Of a stretch of 64,000 nt of DNA, positions 41,865-50,742 are shown one piece after another. Where the stretch lies: NCBI RefSeq assembly GCF_000429665.1, contig NZ_AUCH01000018.1, positions 61,776 to 125,775 of the forward strand, in the 5' to 3' direction. The translations under genes and the position numbers were made by a program. This stretch comes from Azovibrio restrictus DSM 23866 (GTDB taxonomy: Bacteria; Pseudomonadota; Gammaproteobacteria; Burkholderiales; Rhodocyclaceae). The notes under the pieces are model-generated. The model was not told the DNA's origin. It searched no databases and worked only from the letters and a program-made list of their open reading frames with translations. Position 1 is the first letter of the stretch. Each line of letters opens with the position of its first letter.

Positions 41865-44173
41865 AGGCTCGGCTGCGGATCATCGGCATCCGCCACCACA
41901 GCCCCGCCTGCGCCCGCCTGGTAGCCCGGGAGCTGGCTGCAAGCCCGCCGGCCCTGGTGCTGGTGGAGGGACCCAGCGACTTCAACAGCCGCATCGGTGA
42001 GCTGGGCCTGGCCCATCGCCCGCCCATCGCCCTGTACAGCTATGTCCGGGGCGAAAGCCGCCTGGCTCAGTGCTGGTTTCCCTTCCTCGACTATTCCCCC
42101 GAATGGGTGGCCCTGGGGGAGGCTCGGCGCCTGGGCATCCCCCTGCGTTTCATCGACCTGCCCCACTGGCACTACCGGGCCCGGGAAGGGGAGGGGGCGC
42201 CCCTGCCCGGCCGGGACCGCTATGGCCGGGTGAGTGCCGCCCTGTGCCGGCGCCTGGCCTGCGACGGGGACGACGCCCTCTGGGACCGGCTCTTCGAAGG
42301 CGCCCCGGAAGCCGAGCTGGCGGCCCGCCTGGATCAGTATTTCGGCGAATTGCGGGGCGACGATCCCGGCTCCCCCGAGGACCAGGCCCGGGAAGACTTC
42401 ATGGCCCGCCACGTGGCCGCCGCCCTGGGCAGCCAGCCGGGACCCGTGCTGGTCATCTGCGGCGGCTGGCACCGGCCGGTGCTGGAAGCCCGGGTCCAGG
42501 CCCTGCTGGCAGCGGGGCCGGTGGCGGAGCCCCAGGGGCCGCGCCTGCCGGAGGGGGAGGAAGCGGGCGCCTACCTGGTGCCCTGCGAATTCCGCCAGGT
42601 GGAAGCCCTGGCCGGCTACGGTGCCGGCATGCCTTCGCCCCTGTTCTACCAGTGGTGCTGGGAACTGGGGCCGGAGCAGGCCCTGGAGCGGGCCCGGGCC
42701 ACGGTGCTGAGCCGCCTGCGCGGGCGGCAGGTGAATTTCTCCACTGCCGACTGCGTTGCCCTGGAATCCGCCCTCCAGGGCCTGGCCCGGTTGCGCGGGC
42801 ACCAGCCGCCCCAGCGGGTGGACCTCCTGGATGCCCTGCTCATGGCCGGGGTCAAGGAAGCCCTGGAGCAGCCGCCCCCCTGGAGCGGCCGGGACTGGCT
42901 CGGTAGCGCCGACCATCCCCTGCTGCGGGAAGCCCTGCTGGCCCTCACCGGCGAGGGGCGGGGGCAGCTGGACGGGGCCACGCCCCAGCCGCCCCTGCTG
43001 CGCCAGGTGGAGGCCCTGCTGGCGGAACTGGAGCTGCTGCCTGGCAGCCAGCCCCGGCAGGTCAGCCTGGACCGGCGTCAGCCCGGGGAGCAGGCCCGTT
43101 CCCGGGTGCTCTGGCGTCTCTCCCTGCTGGAACTGGATGGGGTGCGGCTGCAGGCCCTGGAGGCTAAGCATGGGGCCCGGCAGCTGTCCGAAGCCCTGCG
43201 CTATGAGGAGCGCTGGCAGCTGCAGCGGGGGCTGCGCTGGGAGCCGGACCTGATCGAAGCCAGCCGTTTCGGCCCCACCCTGGAACAGGCCGCCGGCACG
43301 GCCCTGCTGCGCCGGCTGCTGCCCGGGGCCGGCGCCCGGGAACTGGCGGAGGCCCTGGTGGCTGCCCTGCGGGCAGACCTCACGGGGCTGGGCCGGGAGC
43401 TGCAGCAGCAACTGCAACAGCTGCTGCCCGGTCTGCATCAACACGGGGAGCTGGCCGCCGCCGGCCTCAGCCTGCTGGAGCTGGCCCGCACCGGCTTCTG
43501 GGGCCAGGAAACCCGCAGCCTGCTGGAGCCGCCCCTGGCCCTCCTGGGGGAGCGGCTGCTCTGGCTGCTGGAAGGGCACCAGGCCCAGGGGGACGCCCAG
43601 GAAGCGGATGTGGCGGCAGTGGAATTCCTGGCCGGCCTCCTGGATCTGGCCCCGGCCCCCGGGACGGACGGGGTTCCCCTCCTGGAACCGGAGTTCATTC
43701 TCGCCACCCTGATGCGCCTGGCCCGGCAGCGCCAGGGCCCGCCCGCCCTGGCCGGCGCCGCCCTGGGGGCCCTGCATGCCCGGGGCCGGATGACGGCCGA
43801 TGCCGTGCTGGCCCTGGTGCGGGCCCAGCCGGCCCGGGAGCGGCTGGGGGATTTCCTCTACGGACTCTTCTCCCGCACCCGGGAGCTGGCCGTGGCCGAC
43901 ACCGCCATCGTGGCCGCCATCCAGGGGGCCCTGGCGGCCATGACGGAGGCGGATTTCCTGGTGCTGCTGCCGCGCCTGCGCGCCGCCTTCGCCTGGTTTC
44001 CGCCCCGGGAGCGGGGCGGCATCGCCGCCCGGGTGGCGGAGGTCCTGGGGCTGTCCCGCAGCGAGGAATTCCGCCTGCTGCGCCTGCCCGGCGACGGGGC
44101 CGGCCTGCTCGAAGCCAAACGGATGGAAGCCAGGGCTCTGGCCTGGGCCCGGGATTATGGAGTCCTGCCATGA
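41861..44173 (+). CDS. yehM: DUF5682-family protein (YehM type)
   Basis: This 770-residue protein has the DUF5682 opening LRIIGIRHHSPACARLV followed by LVLVEGPSDF, with conserved His-His and Glu-Gly residues reminiscent of TraB/EreA-like folds. Helical, Leu/Ala-rich repeats fill the middle and end. Size and neighbours match E. coli YehM. Function is unknown. It is translationally coupled on both sides (ATGA at 41861 and 44170). Confidence 0.82.
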   Translation: MKARLRIIGIRHHSPACARLVARELAASPPALVLVEGPSDFNSRIGELGLAHRPPIALYSYVRGESRLAQCWFPFLDYSPEWVALGEARRLGIPLRFIDLPHWHYRAREGEGAPLPGRDRYGRVSAALCRRLACDGDDALWDRLFEGAPEAELAARLDQYFGELRGDDPGSPEDQAREDFMARHVAAALGSQPGPVLVICGGWHRPVLEARVQALLAAGPVAEPQGPRLPEGEEAGAYLVPCEFRQVEALAGYGAGMPSPLFYQWCWELGPEQALERARATVLSRLRGRQVNFSTADCVALESALQGLARLRGHQPPQRVDLLDALLMAGVKEALEQPPPWSGRDWLGSADHPLLREALLALTGEGRGQLDGATPQPPLLRQVEALLAELELLPGSQPRQVSLDRRQPGEQARSRVLWRLSLLELDGVRLQALEAKHGARQLSEALRYEERWQLQRGLRWEPDLIEASRFGPTLEQAAGTALLRRLLPGAGARELAEALVAALRADLTGLGRELQQQLQQLLPGLHQHGELAAAGLSLLELARTGFWGQETRSLLEPPLALLGERLLWLLEGHQAQGDAQEADVAAVEFLAGLLDLAPAPGTDGVPLLEPEFILATLMRLARQRQGPPALAGAALGALHARGRMTADAVLALVRAQPARERLGDFLYGLFSRTRELAVADTAIVAAIQGALAAMTEADFLVLLPRLRAAFAWFPPRERGGIAARVAEVLGLSRSEEFRLLRLPGDGAGLLEAKRMEARALAWARDYGVLP

Positions 44174-45300
44174 CCACCCCGCCCCTCCTGAACGACGCGG
44201 AACGCTGGCGCCTGCTCCTGGGGGAGGCGGCCGAGACCGCCCTGCCCGGGTGTGGCGGCAATCCCGCCCTGGGCGCCATGGACCGGGCCCTGTCCTGGCT
44301 CTACGGGCGCCAGGAGCAGGGTTCGGACAGCCTGGACCGGCATGGGGGCGACGGGGCCTCGGTGCTCTCGGTGCCCGACTGGATCAATGAAATCCATACC
44401 CTCTTTCCCCAGGAAACCATAGAGCGCCTGGAGCGGGACGCCATCCACCGCTATGGCATCGAGGAGCTGGTGACCAATCTGGAGGTGCTGGAGCGGGCCA
44501 CCCCCAACCCGGCCCTCCTGGAAGCGGTGCTGCGCACCAAGCACCTGATGAACCCGGAAGTGCTGGCCATGGCCCGGCAACTGGTGGCCCGGGTGGTGCG
44601 GGAAATCCTGGAAAAACTGGCCCGGGAGGTGAGCCGGGCCTTCAGCGGCACCCGGCGCAAGCAGCGCCTGGTACCCACGGGCAGCTACAGCCAGTTCGCG
44701 GCCCGGGAGAGCATCCGCCGCAACCTGCGCCACTACGACCCGGAGCGGGGCCGCCTGGTGCTGGCCCGGCCCTGGTTCTATCACAACACCCGGAAGACCC
44801 TGGAACGCTGGCAGGTGATCCTGCTGGTGGACCAGAGCGGCAGCATGGTGTCCTCGGTGATCCACGCGGCCGTCACCGCCTCCTGCCTGTGGGGCCTGCC
44901 CGGGGTGAAAACCCACCTGATCGCCTTCGACACGGAGGTGGTGGATCTCAGCGAACATGCCGCCGACCCGGTGGAAACCCTGATGCAGGTGCAGCTCGGG
45001 GGCGGCACCCACATCGGCAAGGCCCTGGCCTATGGGGCCGAGCAGATCGAGGTGCCCACCCGGGCCATCGTGGTGCTGCTGAGCGACTTCTACGAGGGCA
45101 TGCCCGAATACCAGCTCCTGAGCCTGACCCGGGCTCTGGTGGCTCAGGGCACCCGGGTGCTGGGGCTGGCGGCCCTGAACGACAAGGCCGAAGCCGACTA
45201 CGACCGGGTGCTGGCGGAAAAGCTGGTGGAGGCCGGCGCCCAGGTGGCGGCCATGACCCCGGGCCAGCTGGCGGCCTGGCTGGCGGAGAAGCTCGGATGA
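44170..45300 (+). CDS. yehP: VWA-domain protein (YehP type)
   Basis: This 376-residue protein has a helical N-terminal half and a C-terminal von Willebrand A domain from about residue 215. The MIDAS metal site reads LLVDQSGSM, with a threonine-containing segment (QLGGGTHIGKAL) and LLSDFYEG completing it. VWA proteins of this type act with MoxR ATPases as substrate-binding partners. Length matches E. coli YehP. Start and stop overlap the neighbours by ATGA. Confidence 0.87.
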   Translation: MTTPPLLNDAERWRLLLGEAAETALPGCGGNPALGAMDRALSWLYGRQEQGSDSLDRHGGDGASVLSVPDWINEIHTLFPQETIERLERDAIHRYGIEELVTNLEVLERATPNPALLEAVLRTKHLMNPEVLAMARQLVARVVREILEKLAREVSRAFSGTRRKQRLVPTGSYSQFAARESIRRNLRHYDPERGRLVLARPWFYHNTRKTLERWQVILLVDQSGSMVSSVIHAAVTASCLWGLPGVKTHLIAFDTEVVDLSEHAADPVETLMQVQLGGGTHIGKALAYGAEQIEVPTRAIVVLLSDFYEGMPEYQLLSLTRALVAQGTRVLGLAALNDKAEADYDRVLAEKLVEAGAQVAAMTPGQLAAWLAEKLG

Positions 45301-47273
45301 GCGGGCCGCGTCAGGATCTGCTGCACCTTTCCCCCGAGGCCCTGGCCCAGGCCGCCAACCTGGGGTTGGTGAAGCGGGCCCAGCGGGAGCTGGAAGGGGG
45401 CAAGGGGCCGGCACTGGAACTCGATGCGGCCGACACTCTGAGCGCCCTTTTCGCCGACGGCACCCGGGTCCGCTGGGCCGCCGGTCAGGGCATCCAGGAG
45501 GCCGCCTGCAGCTGCGGCGCCGCCGGGGCCTGCCGGCACCGGATCATGGCCGCCCTGGCCTACCGTAGCCAGGCCGAGGCGGCGCCGCCGCCCCTGGTGT
45601 CTCCCGCCGCAGTGAGCGACGCCGAGCTGGCGCAGCTGCTGCCTCCCCGGCTCCTGGCCCTGGCCCACAGCCTGCAGGAACGGGGCCTGAGCGTGGAGCT
45701 GCGGGACACGGCTGCAGGCGAGCCCTGTCCCACCGCCCGTCTGCCCACGGCCACCGTGCGCTTCTGGGCCGGGGCCCGCATCGAGGCCGCCCGGTGTGAC
45801 TGCGTCGCCGGGGGCGCCTGCGAACATCTGGCCCTGGCGGTCTGGGCCTTCCGGGCCGCCGGGGAGGGCGCCGCCCCCCTCTGCCAGGTACAGCTGGGCG
45901 CCCCCCAGGCCGCCGCGCACCTGGAACGGCAGCCCTATCTGGCCCTGGCCGGCAGCCTGCTGCGCCACGGGGTGCAGCAGGGCGCGGCCCTGCATGCCCA
46001 AGCCTTCACCGGCGCCCTGGAGGCGGCCCGAAGCGAGGGCGCCGTGTGGCTGCAGCTGCTCCTGGCGGAGCTGGAATCCTGGTCCCAGGCCTATGCCGCC
46101 CGCAGCGCCCGCTTCCGGCTCCAGGACGGGGTGCGGCTGCTGGCGGAGCTGGCCCTGCGCCTGGGGGCCGGCACCCGCCCCGGCCGGGCCAGGGAAGCCC
46201 TGGGGCTGGGGGAGGTGGAGGAAAGCGAGCTGGACCGGCTGCGCCTCATCACCCTGGGCTGCCGGGTGGACCAGGAGGGGGAGGACTGCCACGCCCGGCT
46301 GGTGCTGGCGGACATGGATACCGCCTCCCGCTTCGTGCTGCATCACCGCTGGCAGGAACCGGGCGGCGGCCCCCCGGACCTGGGGCGCCAGCGTCTGGCC
46401 CCCGGGGTGCGGCTGCTCCAGCTCGCCTCCGGCCAGCTGCTCGCCACCCAGGCCCGGCGCCGGGCCGATGGCACCCTGCTCCTGGCCCGGGCCCGTTCCA
46501 GCCAGAACAGCCTGCTGCCCCAGGACGGGGACTGGCGCAGCCTGGGGCCGCCCCTGGCCTTCGCCAGCGTCGCTGGCCTGCGGGCGGAAAAACTCGCCCA
46601 TCCCCTGCCCATGGCCGAAGCCCGCCATGCGGCGGGCCGCTACCTGCTGTTCCAGGCCGGGCCGCCGGAACAGCTGTTCTACGATCCCCAGCAGCAGACC
46701 CTGGTGGCCCTGCTGCGGGACGAGGCGGGGGAAGCCCTGCTGCTCCAGTACCGCCACCGGGGCCGGCAGCGGCACGGGCTGGACGCCCTGGCCGGCGCCT
46801 TGAGCGGAGCCCTGGGCCCCCTGCGGCAGGTGGCCGGCGTGCTCACCTGGCAGGGGGGAACACCCTGCCTGGAACCCTGGGCCCTGGCCTGCGACCGGCT
46901 GGTGCTGCCCGACCTGGAAGCGCCGGGCAGCTGCAGCGGCGCCCTGGCCCGGCTGCCCCTGGGGGAACTGCAGGCCCCGGCGCCGGAAGGTCCCGTGGGC
47001 GCCGTGCAGCGCCTGCTGGAATTGCTGGCCGAGCTGCCGCACCAGGGCTTTGTCCGTCTTTCCCGGCACTGGCGGGACAGCGCCGCCGCCCTGGCCACCC
47101 GCCTCCAGGCCCTCTCCCTCAGCGCCCTGGCCCGGGGGCTGGCCGCCCTGCTGGAGGAACTGGCCCGGGCCCAGGCCAGCCCCGCCGATCATCAGCTGCC
47201 CGAGGCCTACCTGCAGCTCGCCGTCCTGGCCCTGCTGCACGAAGAAGCGGGGGCCTTGGTCGGGGAGGCCTGA
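45297..47273 (+). CDS. yehQ: SWIM zinc-finger protein (YehQ type)
   Basis: This 658-residue protein starts at ATG 45297, overlapping the VWA gene stop. Two CxC...CxH SWIM-type sites lie in the first 185 residues (CSCGAAGACRH and CDCVAGGACEH). The rest is a long helical region with a beta-rich middle. SWIM fingers bind DNA or proteins. Context and length fit E. coli YehQ, of unknown function. It ends the four-gene operon, convergent with the TetR gene. Confidence 0.83.
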   Translation: MSGPRQDLLHLSPEALAQAANLGLVKRAQRELEGGKGPALELDAADTLSALFADGTRVRWAAGQGIQEAACSCGAAGACRHRIMAALAYRSQAEAAPPPLVSPAAVSDAELAQLLPPRLLALAHSLQERGLSVELRDTAAGEPCPTARLPTATVRFWAGARIEAARCDCVAGGACEHLALAVWAFRAAGEGAAPLCQVQLGAPQAAAHLERQPYLALAGSLLRHGVQQGAALHAQAFTGALEAARSEGAVWLQLLLAELESWSQAYAARSARFRLQDGVRLLAELALRLGAGTRPGRAREALGLGEVEESELDRLRLITLGCRVDQEGEDCHARLVLADMDTASRFVLHHRWQEPGGGPPDLGRQRLAPGVRLLQLASGQLLATQARRRADGTLLLARARSSQNSLLPQDGDWRSLGPPLAFASVAGLRAEKLAHPLPMAEARHAAGRYLLFQAGPPEQLFYDPQQQTLVALLRDEAGEALLLQYRHRGRQRHGLDALAGALSGALGPLRQVAGVLTWQGGTPCLEPWALACDRLVLPDLEAPGSCSGALARLPLGELQAPAPEGPVGAVQRLLELLAELPHQGFVRLSRHWRDSAAALATRLQALSLSALARGLAALLEELARAQASPADHQLPEAYLQLAVLALLHEEAGALVGEA

Positions 47274-47378
47274 GGGGCGTCCGGTGCTGCGGGGGCTGCG
47301 GGTCCGGGGATGGCCAGTGACCTGCGCCGGCAGGACGCCGCGCCTTCTGCTGGCCAGTGCCGGAGGCCGGGCCGGTTG

Positions 47379-48029
47379 TTACTTCTGGATGGTGGCGCGG
47401 GTGTCGGGAGGGGATGTCGGCGTCTGGCTTGGACCGTAAGCGCTCATGAACACCCTGATGGCGTTGGCGACAACCCGCTCGATGCGGGCGGGTTCCAGGG
47501 GCTGGGGGTTGGCGGAGAACAGCATCTCGCTCAGCTCCGATTCCAGCAGGCCGACCAACTGCACCGCCTGCAGGTCGGGGTCCTCAGCTCGCAGCTTGCC
47601 GGCCGCGGCGGCCTGCCGCAGGAAGTCGGCGATCATGACGTCCCCCTTCTTGCGGCCGCGGGTGTAGAACAGCTGACCGAACTCGGACCGGGTTGCCTCA
47701 GCCATCGCCAGCCGCCGCAAGGCCAGGAACTCGGGGGAGTAGATCAATGCCAGCAGGCGGCATCCGAACTGGGCGAGGGCTTCCTCAATGTTGCTGGCAG
47801 CGGGGTCGAGGGCCGCGCTGATGGCGTCGATGGAGGCCTGGCTCCCGAGGATCATCACCTCCAGGAACAATTCCTCCTTGGATGCGAAATAGCTGTAGAG
47901 AGTCCCGCGCGAACATCCTGCCTCGTTGCAGATGTCCGACATGGAGCTGCCTTCAAATCCGGTCGATCCAAACACGACGGAAGCTGCGTTGATGATGCTC
48001 TGACGCTTGGCTTCACTCTTGATCCTCAT
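47379..48029 (-). CDS. TetR-family repressor of the divergent efflux operon
   Basis: This 216-residue protein starts at ATG 48029 behind GGAGGG. The N-terminal helix-turn-helix is clear (IINAASVVFGSTGFEGSSMSDICNEAGCSRGTLYSYFASKEELF). The C-terminal ligand domain is helical. The gene diverges from the pump genes, with a palindromic operator between them, so it very probably represses both transcripts and is released by a pump substrate. Confidence 0.9.
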   Translation of the reverse strand: MRIKSEAKRQSIINAASVVFGSTGFEGSSMSDICNEAGCSRGTLYSYFASKEELFLEVMILGSQASIDAISAALDPAASNIEEALAQFGCRLLALIYSPEFLALRRLAMAEATRSEFGQLFYTRGRKKGDVMIADFLRQAAAAGKLRAEDPDLQAVQLVGLLESELSEMLFSANPQPLEPARIERVVANAIRVFMSAYGPSQTPTSPPDTRATIQK

Positions 48030-48060
48030 ATTCCCTCCGCTTAACCAGACTGATGTGTTC

Positions 48061-48089
48061 ATTATAGCTTGACTGACTGGCTGTCCGAA
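48061..48089 (-). promoter_or_regulatory. Promoter of the TetR-type gene
   Basis: On the minus strand TTCGGA (48084-48089) and a perfect TATAAT (48061-48066) are 17 bases apart, about 30 bases before the regulator ATG. Confidence 0.6.
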
Positions 48090-48097
48090 ACTAGACT
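48069..48097 (+). promoter_or_regulatory. Promoter of the efflux operon
   Basis: TTGACT (48069-48074) and TAGACT (48092-48097) are separated by 17 bases and face the outer-membrane factor gene. The -10 falls inside the left half of the palindromic operator. Confidence 0.65.
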
Positions 48098-48114
48098 GCA
48101 CCGTACAGTCTAGT
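48090..48114. promoter_or_regulatory. TetR-type palindromic operator
   Basis: ACTAGACTG (48090-48098) and CAGTCTAGT (48106-48114) form a perfect 9-base inverted repeat around a 7-base centre. It overlaps the efflux -10 element and abuts the divergent regulator promoter, the expected site for repression. Confidence 0.82.
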
Positions 48115-48127
48115 TATCGGGTGCGCC

Positions 48128-49576
48128 ATGTCCTATTCCTTCCTTTCCCAACCCCGCTCGTTTACGCGCCATATCGCCATGGCCGCAGCCGTTACTGCCG
48201 TGCTGGCCGGATGCGCGGAACTCCCGGCTCCATCCCTCCAGCTCCAGGCACGCAACCCCGACCAGCTGGCCAGTGAGCGTGCGCTGGCGGCTCCGGCCAC
48301 GACCTGGCCCGACGATCGCTGGTGGCAGCACTATGGCGACCCGCAGCTCGACGCCCTGATTCAGGAGGGGCTGGCCACGGCGCCGGACATGGCGATTGCC
48401 GCCGCCCGCCTGCGTGCCGCCGAAGCCAGCCGCCAGGTGGCTGGTGCGCCCCTCCTGCCGCAGGTTTCCGCCAACGGTTCCGTCACCGAGCAGCGGCAGA
48501 GCTACAACTACCTGACCCCCCGCGCGATGACCCCGGAAGGCTGGAAGGACTATGGCCGGGCCACCATCGACTTCAGCTGGGAGATCGATTTCTGGGGCAA
48601 GAATCGCGCCGCGCTCGCCGCTGCCACCTCGGAACTGCAGGCCAGCCGGGCCGACGCGGCCCAGGCCCGGCTGACCCTGGCCACCAGCATCGCCAGCGGC
48701 TACGTCGAACTGGCGCATCTGTACGCCACCCGCGACACCCTGGCGGAAGCCTTGCGGATACGCACCCGTACGGCCCAACTGTTCGCCCAGCGTTTCGAGC
48801 ACGGCATGGAAACCCGCGGCAGCCTGCGTGAGGCCCAGGCCCGCCAGGCCAACGCCGAGGGGGAGCTGCTCCAGGTGGACGAACAGATCGCGCTGCAGCG
48901 CAATCAACTGGCCGCCCTGCTGGGCGCCGGTCCCGACCGGGGCCTGGAGATCGCACGCCCGCAGCTGAATTTCGCCCATCACTTTGGCTTGCCGCCCCAG
49001 TTGGCGGTGGACCTGCTCGGGCGCCGTCCGGACGTGGCGGCCGCCCGCCTGCAGGCGGAAGCCTATGCCCAGCGGGTGGACCAGAAGAGGGCGGACTTCT
49101 ACCCCAACATCAACCTGAGCGCCTTCATCGGTGTGCAGTCTCTCGGCCTCGACCTGCTCACCAAGAGCGGTTCGACCCTAGGCAGCATCGGCCCGGCTTT
49201 CTCGTTGCCGATATTTTCCGGCGGCCGCCTGCGGGGCGAGTTGCAGGGTGCCGAAGCCCGCCGTGATGAAGCCGTCGCCTCCTACAACAAGACCGTCGCC
49301 AAGGCCCTGCAGGATGTGGCCGACGCCGCCGTCAGCCAGCAGGCGCTGGCGGCACGTCTGGGGCGCGGCGAGCAGGCGGTGGCGGCCGCCAGCGAGGCCT
49401 ACCTGATCGCCAAAAGCCGCTACGAAGGAGGCCTTTCCAGCTATCTGGAGGTGCTGAGCGCCGAGGACACCCTGCTCACCAATCAGCGCTCCCTCACCGA
49501 TCTGCGCTCCCGCTCCCTGAGCCTCGACGTCGCCCTCAAGCGGGCACTGGGCGGCGGCTACCAGACCCCCAACTGA
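48128..49576 (+). CDS. Outer-membrane efflux lipoprotein (OprM/NodT family)
   Basis: This 482-residue protein has a lipoprotein signal with the lipobox VLAGC, so it is anchored in the outer membrane. Typical OMF segments include WWQHYGDPQLDALI and DFSWEIDFWGKNRAAL, then LGRRPDVAAARLQAEAYAQRV and SLPIFSGGRLRGEL. It forms the exit duct of a tripartite pump with the following membrane-fusion and MFS proteins (20-base gap). Encoding the duct with EmrAB is common in betaproteobacteria. Confidence 0.92.
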   Translation: MSYSFLSQPRSFTRHIAMAAAVTAVLAGCAELPAPSLQLQARNPDQLASERALAAPATTWPDDRWWQHYGDPQLDALIQEGLATAPDMAIAAARLRAAEASRQVAGAPLLPQVSANGSVTEQRQSYNYLTPRAMTPEGWKDYGRATIDFSWEIDFWGKNRAALAAATSELQASRADAAQARLTLATSIASGYVELAHLYATRDTLAEALRIRTRTAQLFAQRFEHGMETRGSLREAQARQANAEGELLQVDEQIALQRNQLAALLGAGPDRGLEIARPQLNFAHHFGLPPQLAVDLLGRRPDVAAARLQAEAYAQRVDQKRADFYPNINLSAFIGVQSLGLDLLTKSGSTLGSIGPAFSLPIFSGGRLRGELQGAEARRDEAVASYNKTVAKALQDVADAAVSQQALAARLGRGEQAVAAASEAYLIAKSRYEGGLSSYLEVLSAEDTLLTNQRSLTDLRSRSLSLDVALKRALGGGYQTPN

Positions 49577-49596
49577 TTACCCCGGAGATAACCGAA

Positions 49597-50733
49597 ATGT
49601 CTGAAACCATCGAACCCGCAGCCGACAGAACTGCCATCACTGCGCGCCGCAACAAGCTCCTGCTCGTCTTTGCCGGCGCCCTGGCGCTGGTTGCCGCCCT
49701 CGCCGCCGCCTACTGGATCTTTTACGGTTCGCGCTTCGTCTCTACCGACAACGCCTATGCCGCGGTGGAAATGGCCCAGGTCACGCCTTCCGTGTCCGGC
49801 ACCATTGCCGAAATCCGGGTCAAGGACACCCAGGCCGTCAAGAAGGACGAAGTCCTGGTGCTCATCGACCCCACCGACGCCCGCCTGGCCCTGGCTGAGG
49901 CCGAAGCTGACCTGAGCCGTGCCATGCGCCGCGTCAGGGGCTACGTGGCCAACGATCAGGGGCTGGGCGCCCAGATCGCCGCCAAGGTCGCGGAGGAGCG
50001 CCGGGCAGTGGCCCAGCTCGCCGTCGCCGAGGCGGATTTCGACAAGGCCACAGTGGACCTCAAGCGCCGGGAAGCCCTGATCGCCTCGGGTGCCGTTTCG
50101 GGCGACGAGCTGACCCGCGCGCAAAGTGCCTTTGCCAGCGCCAAGGCCAATCTGGACGCTGCCCGGGCCAGCGCCAGCCGGGCCCAGGCCGACCGCCTGG
50201 CGACCCAGGGCTCGAAGGATGCCAACGCCGCCCTGATCGCCGACGTGGACGAAGACAACAACCCGGAAGTGGCCCTGGCCCGCGCCAAGCGGGACCAGGC
50301 CGCCGTCGATCTCGAACGGACCGTGATCCGCGCCCCGGTGGACGGCATCGTCGCCAAGCGGCAGGTGCAGCTGGGGCAGCGGGTCCAGGCCGGCACGCCC
50401 CTGCTGTCGGTGGTTCCCATCCAGGAAATGCACGTGGACGCCAACTTCAAGGAAGGCCAGCTGGAGAAGGTGCGCGTTGGTCAGCCGGCCACCCTCAAGG
50501 CCGACATCTACGGCAGTTCGGTGACCTACCACGGGGTGGTGGAAGGCTTTTCCGCCGGTTCCGGCTCTGCCTTCGCCGTGATCCCGGCCCAGAACGCCAC
50601 CGGCAACTGGATCAAGGTGGTGCAGCGCCTGCCCATCCGCATCCGCCTCGACCCGGTGGAACTGCAGGCCAATCCCCTGAAGGCCGGGCTGTCGATGACG
50701 GTGCGCATCGACACCGGCACAGTCGCCGAATAA
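49597..50733 (+). CDS. emrA: EmrA-type HlyD membrane-fusion protein
   Basis: This 378-residue periplasmic adaptor has one N-terminal membrane helix (about residues 25-48, LLVFAGALALVAALAAAYW). Biotinyl-lipoyl halves flank an alpha-helical hairpin (SVSGTIAEIRVKDTQAVKKDEVLVLID, then VIRAPVDGIVAKRQVQLGQRV). It links the MFS pump to the outer-membrane duct. The start follows a GGAG site, 20 bases after the duct gene. Confidence 0.93.
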   Translation: MSETIEPAADRTAITARRNKLLLVFAGALALVAALAAAYWIFYGSRFVSTDNAYAAVEMAQVTPSVSGTIAEIRVKDTQAVKKDEVLVLIDPTDARLALAEAEADLSRAMRRVRGYVANDQGLGAQIAAKVAEERRAVAQLAVAEADFDKATVDLKRREALIASGAVSGDELTRAQSAFASAKANLDAARASASRAQADRLATQGSKDANAALIADVDEDNNPEVALARAKRDQAAVDLERTVIRAPVDGIVAKRQVQLGQRVQAGTPLLSVVPIQEMHVDANFKEGQLEKVRVGQPATLKADIYGSSVTYHGVVEGFSAGSGSAFAVIPAQNATGNWIKVVQRLPIRIRLDPVELQANPLKAGLSMTVRIDTGTVAE

Positions 50734-50742
50734 GGACGTCCC

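Noticed and set aside
45198..47240. 680-codon minus-strand frame opposite the SWIM-protein gene
   Set aside because: Low-complexity Gly/Gln translation and no ribosome site. The plus-strand gene has SWIM sites and coupled start.
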